Shown piece after piece: positions 58,901-64,000 of a stretch of DNA of 64,000 nt. Position numbers and translations under genes: made by a program. The DNA is taken from contig NC_049995.1 of NCBI RefSeq assembly GCF_000003815.2, forward strand, positions 5,791,552 through 5,855,551, given 5' to 3'. The notes under the pieces are model-generated. The model worked only from the letters and a program-made list of their open reading frames with translations, did no database searches and was not told the origin of the DNA. Within the stretch, counting starts at the first letter, position 1. Each line of letters opens with the position of its first letter. This DNA is from Branchiostoma floridae (lineage: Eukaryota; Chordata; Leptocardii; Amphioxiformes; Branchiostomatidae).

Positions 58901-61900
58901 CAAGTGTGCGGACGGGAGTTTTGGTTCTACGTTTTTAGAGTCCTTGTCGTAGTAGTCTTTGTTTGGTGCTACAGTCTGTCTTTGCTATTGGTGGATTGTC
59001 TGTTAGATGTTCAGTGTGTGTGGTCAGTCCTTCACTATGGTGTTCTCCTTCTACTCTCTAGTCCTCTTTATAATTTCCAGTTTGCTTTGATGTGTCGTTT
59101 CTTGGCAGAAGGGTGGGCGGGTGCAAGTCTGCCTCGGGTGGAATGGCACATCCTTTTTCTTTGTTTCCATTCATGAGTTGTTTCTTCTTATATTATGATG
59201 GTTTTCAGTTTGGTCTCTGTCTGTATTACTAAAACTGTTTGTATACCCAAAATAACAAAGGGCCTTTGGAAGGGGCTTTGGAAGGGCTGGGTTAAAAGGT
59301 CCGTCCATTGATCCATGGAAAAAAGCTGGCGTAAAGCCTTGCCTGGCGGCAAGGCAAAAAACTTGTTTGATTGCAAAAAAATAGCAAGAATCAATAGTAC
59401 GTATATGTCTCCAACATATATTGGAATATCAAGTCCATCCATACTTTTGATGAAGAAAAATACTCATCCAAAGTTGACCTATATTTGACCTCTTCTGTCA
59501 CTCTTACCCAGCCACATTCCAAAAATCCCCGGAAATACAAAAACTTGTCTGATTGCGAAAAAAATAGCAATAATCAATAGTACGTATATGCCTCCAACAT
59601 ATATTGGAATATCAAGTCCATCCATACTTCTGATGAAGAAAAATACTCATCCAAAGTTGACCTTCAATTGACCTCTTCTGTCATTCACACCCAGTCACTT
59701 TCAGAAAATAGACGGAAATACAAAAACTTCTCTGATTTCGAAAAAAATAGCAAGAATCAATAGTACGTATATGTCTCCAACATATGTTGGAATATCAAGT
59801 CAATCCATGGTTTTGATGAAAAAATATAGCCTTTGGAACTTGATGTAAATTTCAGCTGTTACGTTACTGACACCTAGGTCCATTCCAAAATTCCCCGGAA
59901 ATATAAGATCATGTCTGATTTTCTGGAAACTAGTAAGAATCAATAGTACATATATTTCTCCAACATATATGGGAATATCAAGTCAATCCATGGTTTCGAT
60001 GAAAAAATATAGCCTTTGGAACTTGAGGTGAATTTCAGCTGTTACATTACTGACACCTAGGTCCATTCCAAAATTGCCCGGAAATATAAGATCATGTCTG
60101 ATTTTTCAAAAACTAGTAATAATCAATAGTACATATATCTTTCCAATATATGTAGGAATATGAAGTGAACCCATGCTTTTGATTAAGCAATATACTCATT
60201 GCAAGTTGACCCAAATTTTGGTTGTATTCTTGCTTACAGTGAGCCTTTTCAGAAATGCCCTGGACTCAGAAAAACATCTTTGATTTTTTTCAAAAACTAG
60301 TAATAGTCAACAGTAATTTTGTATGTCTGAAACTTATGAGAGAATATCAAGTGCATCCTTGCTTCTCACTAAGAAATATAGAGTTTGAAAGTACAAGTAA
60401 ACATGCTGGCTGTATTAATTTGAAAGTGGTAACTTCAGTATTCCATGGCTGAGTGTTATATGCTACTTGATTGCCTCAAGCAATAGAAGTCATTACATTT
60501 AGAATTTCCCTTTTCTTCCTTATATTTGAGGTGATTGAGGAAATACGTGCTTTTGATCAAGAAATATAGACTTAAGTTAATTAATGTATTTTAGTTGGTC
60601 AACCAACATACATATGGAAGTCATCCTGAAAGGAAACAATATGACATTGTATACTAGTAGGTCATTAGTACTCGTATCTTCACTATAGTATGCAGAAAGA
60701 CACTTACTCAGATAAATATCAACTCATTTTTTTTTAATGAAGAAAATTAGACTCTGATTCTTACTCACTGGGACAGTACATGAAACTTGAGCATATTTGT
60801 TATGTGCTGCATATTCACTTGAGTGCATAATAGCTTTACTTACAGATTGATTTTTTTGCTATAACAGTATAAGGCTAAAGGAGTAAAATATTGTTAAGCA
60901 CTTAAGTAATTAATAACTTGCAGATTTCTGATTTTATAACAGCTGTCTGCATACCCTGCCCCCCTCCCCCTCACACATAGATTACATGTATCTGGCTATT
61001 CAAGTGACCCACACCGTATCAAAGTACTCTATCAGTAGAATTGAAGAGTATGATAGTTCAATGAATTCCTTGTTAACTTTCCACTGTGAAATGTTTTCTG
61101 TTTTTTTCAGATGGTGTCCGCTCAGCAGTGGAAATAAAATGAACACTGAAGACTTTTAGTTCTGACATATGATGATGTACCTTGAACTACCTTCCTAACA
61201 AAGGAGTTGAATGCAACCATAGGCATATTTATAGTTAATTGTATTTTGAGAATATCATGGTATTTTATACAGAGTTTTGGATTTTCAATGCAGTGATTTG
61301 TAAAGTTGTTTCATGTACAGTGAAGAAGAAGAAGAGTATACAGTGTATATGTCCTTATTACAAATTGTAAATGGGTAATGTTTGCAGTGGTTTTATGTTC
61401 ATGTGTTTTTTTGCAGTGATAAACTAACTGAAGGCTTGAAGTGATAGCAAATATTTGGCCTTTGATAGTAAAACCCTGCATGGAAGTTTCAACCGCGAAC
61501 TTAAAACCACTGCCAACACTCCATTTTCTCCCTTTCACAGTAGTACATGTTTTAAAATAATCCCTTATCAAGCTTTGTAATTGATGATTTCAGAACTTTT
61601 TAATTATGTTTAGCTTCCTTTTTAGAGTTGACTATGATAAATAACTGACTGCCTATATGCTTGAGGGAGAAGAAGGATTTATAATAATAGTACTAATGAT
61701 AAGTATCAAAAGTTCTTGGAAATTATTGCCTGAGGGCTAATTACAAGTGAGAAAAATGACGAACAAACAATGGTAAACAGTACAGTAAGTGACCACTCTA
61801 GTCTAAAGTCTAACTCTAAGATGTTACTTATTCATAACCAATGCTATTCATTTATTCTTATATATAGTACAATGAAGCACTACTTTGCCAGTGTTTTGAA

Positions 61901-63788
61901 AGTTGTCAAATTGAAAGTCATTGATATTTTGTGTTTGTTGGTTTTAACAATGATATACTGAAACAGTAATGGTATCTTTGGCAATAGGAATTCTATTCAT
62001 GAGCATTTCCTGTAATAGAATGCTGTTTCATTGAGTAAAACAATGTTGGGTTATGTGTGAAATATAGACCAACTTTACACGGTGTAGTGTAACATGGATA
62101 GAATGTATGAAATGAGCCTTCCCTACAGTATGTAGATATATTTTCCACATCAACAGCTGTTGGTACTTTGCTATGATAGTGCTTGTGTGAGCTTGTCACA
62201 GCTACATGTATGCCCAATAAGAAATAACCAGCTTTTGGCAATTTTTCCATGTGTTTTTCTTATTGCAGATTAAAAAGTGAACCAAAAGTCTGTATCTGAT
62301 TTGCATCCTGTTTTGCACTGATTATGGTCATGCAACAGTAATAGAAATGCTTTGAAGATGCATGTTAATGTTGATACAGCCAAATTTTCCCAGCTAAAAC
62401 AAACCTTAGCCAAATCCTACAGGCTAACCCTAACCTAGCAATAAAGGAATCCAATATTATATAAGGAACATTTGGCCTGTATTTCTGTTTGACTTTTATT
62501 TTTGTACATGAATTAATGTTCAACAATTGCAGCTGTGTCTTTTGTAGTTAAGTATAACAAATCCAAGTTGTTGATTACTTGATAATTTCTTGGAAATAAC
62601 AATTTGACTTGGTGAGAAATATACATCAGCATCTTGCTGTCTGGTGCAGCATACTGTGTTGTCTTTAAATTCAAATAAAGTTAAATTTAAAGAGATATAC
62701 TTTCACCAAAAAAGTTAACAAATACAAAGTTTTCTTCTGATAAATTCTGAAAAAAATTACTTTTCTTCTTCTCTGCTTTGAATTGTCCTTTGTATGGCAA
62801 AGCCCCTTGAAGATCTATGTCATCTGTGACTCCAAAATTAATGGTATTTCATTTTGTTGAAGGTTCATATTTCAAAGTTTTCCATAGCATAAAAGCTTCC
62901 AAACCTATTGGTATCGTTTAAAGTTTGTCTGACTTCGACTATATGGCGATCCTGCACCCCGAAGATCAGTAGATCTAGTTGGATATCATGTTTATCGCTA
63001 GTCAAGGACTCCCCGGTTTCAATATACCGCGCGTACCACTTCCGGGTACCCGTCATCCTTAGCGAAAACCATGAGTCGAGCCTCGTTTCCGTGAGCCGGT
63101 CTGTCGCCACACCCCCTTGATTGATTCCATGGTTTGGTATTATCTCATGCCATTGTAGGATCTGCTTGGAGATTAATGATTTTCAGTGACGAACTTTGCA
63201 TGACACAACCTAAGGTCCTTAGGTTTGTCCATAGGCGGTCGGCCAAGGAATTGTCTTTGATTCGCCCGTACACCGCGTACCGTATCGCTGAGCATTGCCG
63301 GGGTTGGGGATTACCCGAAGGTCGGGGAAGTCGGCGAAGCCGACCAATCGGCGCAGGAGTTTTTCCACCCGAAGGTCGGCTAAGCCGACCAATCGGCGTA
63401 GCCGATTTAGAGCGCGGCGAAGCCGCGCGGCGAGCAAAGTTAGGGGAAAGGCGGCGCAAAGGATGACGGGAAATACTCGCACTAAGAAGATAGTAATCTT
63501 TGACGGGAGCATCTGAGGAGGCATTTCCGGATTGGCGGTACACGGCGGACTACCGTGGCAGACAGCGCGCGGCGGGGTTCCTGTTACTCAACAAAAAACA
63601 CAAAATCTCCGACCTTCCGAAGCTGTTCCCACAGCGACATTCTGTCCCCTTCAGCCCGAAGTACTCGTAACCTCCGTTAGCGCAGTGCGTCACACATTTC
63701 CCAGGGTTCATGTCGCCAGCTGTCAGTAGACTGTTCGTCAGGTCCTGGTCTCCGCCGTCGTTGAAACATCCGACGTAGTTGTAACCGT
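46905..63788 (-). CDS. Secreted WSC-domain plus GH16 beta-glucanase-like protein, 8 visible exons (5' end outside window)
   Basis: Exons 5' to 3': 63788-63614, 51577-51486, 50767-50588, 50048-49971, 49372-49255, 48644-48573, 47946-47814, 47120-46905; all GT-AG with joining phases. The first two exons encode a WSC carbohydrate-binding domain (YVGCFNDGG, CVTHC, YFGLKGTECRCGNSFG, GHGCHISCPGDSGKECGG, ending VTSVYG). The rest is glycoside hydrolase family 16, the group including beta-1,3-glucanases and glucan-recognition proteins: PIQSARVTTVESFAFKYGKV, DWIWPAIWLLP, GGWPASGEIDIMESRG with the catalytic E-x-D-x-x-E, STLHWGP, WVLTWTDTYLKVEVD and FYLIFNVAVGGTNYY. The retained catalytic glutamates suggest an enzyme, not a lectin-like recognition protein. 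Signal peptide and upstream exons lie beyond 64 kb. The N-terminal GH16 strands normally found before the PIQSAR block are not seen between the WSC and GH16 exons. Confidence 0.9.
47460..47620. mobile_element. Palindromic MITE in glucanase intron
   Basis: The left end TAGTCTCTACTAGACTCCGGG, then CGCTGGAAATCCGTAGAAATGG, is mirrored at the right by CCATTTCTACGGTTTTCCAG and CCCGGAGTCTGGTAGAGACTA. About 46 bp per arm with around 70 bp between. It starts 194 bp beyond the exon 47946-47814 donor. Confidence 0.8.
49414..49588. mobile_element. MITE family E in glucanase intron
   Basis: The left end has TAGTCTCCAAGCAGATTTACC and GTGGCATAAGATAC...GTATCAAA; the right end has TTTTTGATACTATCTTATGC, then TACTGTAGGGTCTACATGGAGA. 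These are diverged inverted repeats. A one-ended copy, reading GCCATTGTAGGATCTGCTTGGAGATTAATG, is at about 63134-63178. Confidence 0.7.
51048..51164. mobile_element. MITE family A, short palindromic copy
   Basis: GCCAAAAAACAGTTAATCAA and CCACTGGATT at the left mirror AAATCATATCCAGTTGCTTG and AGTAATTGCATTTTGGC at the right, with a GTATGACCGTTTCC core. Same family as 5259-5528 but with almost no unique centre. Confidence 0.75.
52130..52395. repeat. Diverged 183-bp-family unit left of the LINE
   Basis: CTTTTGATGAAGAAATAAAAACAC, GAAGTTGACCTTCAATTGACC, TGACACCCAGCCACATTC and CCCCGGAAATA occur in the same order and orientation as in the array at 59.34-60.47 kb. This shows the LINE interrupts a once-continuous array. 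Confidence 0.7.
52786..52920 (+). repeat. Three ~45-bp repeats upstream of LINE ORF1
   Basis: Units at 52786, 52832 and 52877 read TGGTTTG.AAGTCGGTTGAACTCTGGGCTT..TGAGTTGATCTA with small changes. They directly precede the larger 5' UTR duplications. Confidence 0.85.
52925..53153 (+). repeat. Two ~115-bp 5' UTR monomers of the LINE
   Basis: Units 52925-53040 and 53041-53153 share CTGCA.AATCTAGTTGCAGC, ATTGT.GTTT..TCTG, CCCCGCCCATT....GACTG, GGCTGAGAGG and the run GGCAGAGGT..TCCATTGT. GC-rich tandem monomers before ORF1 are how several LINE groups duplicate their internal promoters; a promoter function is inferred, not shown. Confidence 0.8.
53471..55429 (+). CDS. LINE ORF1: zinc-knuckle nucleic-acid-binding protein with extra C-terminal zinc fingers (652 aa)
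   Basis: The N-terminal ~160 residues resemble the RRM-like domain of Tx1-type ORF1 proteins. Then come three CCHC knuckles: CLRCNQEGHESANC, CNKCQSIGHLAMDC and CLSCRAEGHTARRC (about residues 158-216). A Ser/Pro/Glu-rich linker contains three 23-residue repeats around PVAVVEPSED. It is followed by a Cys-rich module (MCQGC, SCHQC, FCEGPVC, LFLCQSCH) suggesting a PHD/RING-like zinc fold, a Lys/Arg-Ser stretch, and two C2H2-like fingers (the last is CKVGNCSRFF...CLKHLYNVH). ORF1 should coat LINE RNA in the RNP. The extra fingers are unusual for ORF1 and might guide target choice. The stop is 14 bases before ORF2. Confidence 0.88.
   Translation: MKRPLSIKVAVYRDRLTYEQVFTLLSEVSAPMSSIQAVQSLGPNSFDVSFSSVHERTLYAGKLSGLDAVDVSSYAAAEIIVTATRIPYELDDNYVRNWLNQYCAVITSRMVTYRDRPTIKNGNRQYKVVLKPGCNIPSAWKMYDGRMVFFRYVGQPRTCLRCNQEGHESANCAVTFCNKCQSIGHLAMDCTNDVVCLSCRAEGHTARRCPLSFANRIKMGASWAKSQELPAGVSQVREHHDGGVPQAANKPDRSELAHVSDAESGVSDPVSPPGHPGSVDPGTSSAVKSDVSSPVAESEASPPVAVVEPSEDVLSEAAPSLTKFSPVAVVEPSEDLLSGAAPSLTKFSPVAVVEPSEDVLSEAAPSLAKPGLSSSSSEQVPSTSAAPVPAPRARSQRRRRKAASPIRPVTRRYMCQGCELDYTITLEVVSCHQCKADITPESALLAFCEGPVCQSDNRLFLCQSCHDGNSDIADKDSRKRCRGDSSEGSASAKTLSKGKKIRKEPDSDSSLVIEEFPSESLRSVDGNESDSTVGSRSLIIDEDTSDASQAPSPDLVAKARAIVISSDLYKNKAVFVCNQFISHGCDELLHSFRSLKSHLAKAHGISGDVVPCKVGNCSRFFKTTMLCLKHLYNVHPQFVNRIGVEGIDDLYH
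54377..54583 (+). repeat. Three 69-bp in-frame repeats in LINE ORF1
   Basis: Units at 54377, 54446 and 54515 are exactly 69 bp, each coding PVAVVEPSED(V/L)LS(E/G)AAPSL and a short T/AK linker. Near-identity implies recent expansion. The GC-rich composition opens a shadow ORF on the minus strand (54292-54711) that is not a gene. Confidence 0.9.
55444..58938 (+). CDS. LINE ORF2: APE endonuclease-reverse transcriptase (1164 aa)
   Basis: The N-terminal apurinic-like endonuclease has IATLNVCGLRS, VCLQECH (catalytic Glu), CNMYAPN, LILCGDFNCV (catalytic Asp-Phe-Asn) and FTDHDCVSLS (the SDH-type His motif, with TDH). The reverse transcriptase follows: NKSPGSDGLPKEFY, NRRPISLLNCDYKILAKVLNNR, DQTCGIPGRS, ISLDQAKAFDRVN (motif A Asp), GVRQGCPMSPLLYAISLEP (motif B), SQYADDNSAIV (catalytic YADD) and a thumb, then a long C-terminal region with a Cys/His stretch (CPRRNCRATETVTHAIWSCG). 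This enzyme nicks target DNA and primes reverse transcription there. All catalytic residues I can check are present. Translation could start at 55444 or the ATG at 55480. Confidence 0.93.
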   Translation: MLFDIPSLCSLMVLIATLNVCGLRSPQKRRQVFGFCRQHKFDVVCLQECHVSSTSEAVLWEKEWGGQAFWALGSSQSRGVGILLSPSFNFDVVKKSCDDSGRVVCVVLSDGVRNFKVCNMYAPNISAERTGFFKNLYKFLSGAEPLILCGDFNCVEDVDIDKRGGNPAHGSGGSTILKDICADFNVHDSWRHENPSKKVFTWRQPTKGIACRLDRFYSSKCLVVSNYCFLPAYFTDHDCVSLSILPDVKKKPGLWKCNVSILKRDKVLNDFKLAFNNWKTLKPGFPSLRAWWDDVKARTRSLLIRISCELARERRESMFTLNNELVDLTNKMNDGASSADILRRYECTKSSLSELSAEEARGAFVRSRVKQFVEGEKCTSYFVSQASSRSRQRRISSVRDSTGRVVQDDEEILDVFKLFYEDLFSAEPIDKCEANNLCNNLEGSLDPDEVSSLEGPLSLDELWAALRSMENNKSPGSDGLPKEFYVAFWDVIAGDLLSVFEEVFSSGELSQSQSFGVITLLPKKGDPLDPKNRRPISLLNCDYKILAKVLNNRLKMVAASVISPDQTCGIPGRSIQCNLLLMRDIVTYVNMNNFDCAIISLDQAKAFDRVNIDFLHLTLAKMGFGPVFRKWVAILYHNITSAVSVNGSLSSSFSLSRGVRQGCPMSPLLYAISLEPFAATVRADAAIHGLRLPGGREVKISQYADDNSAIVTTDESIRRLFAVIDMYNRGSGSLLNLDKCMGLWLGSWRKRLDCPKNFKWTSVSIRLLGGTFGSVNMPLVNWRERQAKFEAVLRRWDSFSLSFAGKVVVVNNLALSTLWYIAPVFSPPESVVKDITRAVFKFFWSSRAEMVSRQTVMLPLDKGGWDLIDFGVKANCFYCRPFTSILDRPDLPWVQLAKYWLGFFARRFEPSSWSNSSPHSPEAPPHYSLMRKLTLEFVNASASKTWDKTCTVQSLYKAAILARSHTPSACFLERGVDWSLVFSTVHNTLLENNLKELSWKVAHGALKTNYLTCSIWHRTPSPLCPRRNCRATETVTHAIWSCGEVLLTWTWVEGFIRRWVVSSFRVSRAVALYGVMSSTLKKCKRDVCTYILAVARSKIWWSRCQALFDNNFVSHIELVSLIKEALRFKLKVEFVRLGSESFLAEWCQSVRWASVRTGVLVLRF
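58939..59339 (+). other. LINE 3' UTR and junction with the tandem array
   Basis: T-rich sequence, then GGGCCTTTGGAAGGGGCTTT followed by GGAAGGGCTGGG. Just after the putative 3' end is a short hairpin, GCCTTGCC-TGGC-GGCAAGGC (59338-59357 region). No poly(A) tail or clear polyadenylation signal. Confidence 0.5.
59340..60470. repeat. 183-bp tandem repeat array, six units
   Basis: The anchor TCAATAGTAC recurs at 59391, 59574, 59757, 59940 and 60123, always 183 bp apart, with a diverged sixth at 60307. Each unit carries ATATATTGGAATATCAAGTC, CCATACTTTTGATGAAGAAA, AGTTGACC..ATTTGACC, GACACCCAG.CACATTCC and CCCCGGAAATA. Divergence grows to the right. The LINE is inserted at its left side. Confidence 0.9.
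60471..63312. other. Remainder of the large glucanase intron
   Basis: AT-rich with no recognised exons. It holds a decayed family D MITE relative at about 61385-61540 and a one-ended family E MITE at about 63134-63178. A splice-acceptor-like TTTTTTTCAG at 61.11 kb is followed by a short ORF (MVSAQQWK then stop), too weak to call. Confidence 0.45.
63313..63428. repeat. Cluster of four perfect triloop hairpins
   Basis: GTCGGC-GAA-GCCGAC (63330-63344), GGTCGGC-TAA-GCCGACC (63374-63390), AATCGGC-GTA-GCCGATT (63391-63407) and GCGCGGC-GAA-GCCGCGC (63412-63428). All have 6-7 bp perfect stems and a 3-base loop, the last three almost back to back. ACCCGAAGGTCGG starts both at 63313 and 63367, so two ~54-bp units underlie the cluster. 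It lies 186 bases beyond the donor of the WSC exon. Confidence 0.85.
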
Positions 63789-64000
63789 CTGAAAAAGAAG
63801 TGCCGTGTTTAGAGCTACTTTCAAGTAGATACTGTAAGATTAAGTTCAACACTTCTTCCTACACATCTTTAATGCCAATGCGACATGTATCTTTATGTTT
63901 TTGCTCCGTTTCTTCTTCTTCTTCTCCTGTTCCAAGCAAATAAGCTTTAAGGTTGATGGCCCGAACCAGCCGCCTGTCAAAATGATTAAGTAGCAGGCAG
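63789..64000. other. Intron upstream of the first visible WSC exon
   Basis: A polypyrimidine acceptor (CTTCTTTTTCAG on the minus strand) borders the exon at 63788. The rest has a TTCTTCTTCTTCTTCTCC tract near 63.91 kb and no coding signal. Confidence 0.5.

Larger units (their letters stand above)
52396..59318 (+). mobile_element. Tx1/L1-clade LINE, apparently full-length, antisense in glucanase intron
   Basis: The parts in order are a 5' UTR with tandem modules (52786-53153), ORF1 (53471-55429), a 14-base gap, ORF2 (55444-58938) and a 3' UTR without a clear poly(A). The 10-base string AAAAAAGCTG occurs at 52386-52395 and 59319-59328 and may be the target duplication, so the outer limits are tentative. 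Both ORFs are open over their whole length, which suggests recent activity. Clade assignment rests on RT wording such as FWDVIAGDLLSVFEE and LLPKKGD..DPKNRRPISLL, as in Tx1 elements. Confidence 0.8.

Noticed and set aside
63313-63428. Bacterial contamination suggested by GC-rich REP-like hairpins
   Set aside because: The cluster lies between a clearly eukaryotic WSC exon and AT-rich intron with a MITE end, without bacterial genes.
63145-63543. ORFs across the hairpin cluster and beside the WSC exon
   Set aside because: Composition (RRLSRPSGG-type) follows the GC-rich inverted repeats. No conserved protein, and the true exon frame is the minus-strand WSC one at 63788-63614.

Overview
The window looks like nuclear DNA of an invertebrate deuterostome, most likely an amphioxus (Branchiostoma). 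The reasons are genes split into many short exons with GT-AG introns of a few hundred bases to 12 kb, animal-specific families (a steryl-sulfatase-type arylsulfatase, a multi-domain FAM151/menorin protein, an LRR receptor-like protein, a WSC-GH16 beta-glucanase, a stathmin-like protein), and dense non-LTR retrotransposons, MITEs and tRNA-derived SINEs. The species call is an inference. Nothing looks prokaryotic: there are no operons or CRISPR arrays.

Layout. 1-1.9 kb: the last two coding exons of a stathmin-like gene (+), with a duplicated 3' splice region just upstream. 2-11.7 kb: no host gene; a MITE, a broken CR1-like LINE (-), a 172-bp tandem array, a SINE-like element and an (AATAC)n tract. 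11.7-15.7 kb: an LRR transmembrane protein (+) whose cytoplasmic tail carries eight 35-residue tyrosine-containing repeats; its frame breaks at the LRR C-cap. 15.7-26.1 kb: gene-poor and AT-rich, with a 152-bp higher-order minisatellite and a 1.8-kb inverted-duplicated Tc1-like transposon. 26.1-31.8 kb: an apparently intact seven-exon steryl-sulfatase-like gene (+). 32.6-33.7 kb: a non-autonomous transposon. 33.9-45.3 kb: a thirteen-exon gene (-) for a single-pass membrane protein with three menorin domains, tail-to-tail with the sulfatase. 46.9-63.8 kb: a gene (-) for a secreted WSC plus GH16 beta-glucanase-like protein whose 5' exons lie beyond the window.

The 12-kb first visible intron of the glucanase gene holds an apparently full-length Tx1/L1-like LINE in antisense orientation. 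It has a zinc-knuckle ORF1 and an endonuclease-reverse transcriptase ORF2, both open, and is inserted into a 183-bp tandem repeat array.

How the genes relate. The host genes do not form one pathway: the sulfatase acts in the ER, the menorin and LRR proteins are membrane proteins, the glucanase is secreted and the stathmin-like protein is cytosolic. I rank these as most worth a second look: the triplicated menorin domain with apparent loss of active-site histidines in two copies, the tyrosine-repeat LRR tail, the open LINE with an unusual ORF1, and the inverted-duplicated Tc1 element. Exon boundaries were placed by eye from splice signals, phase continuity and family conservation; no alignment or transcript data were available.
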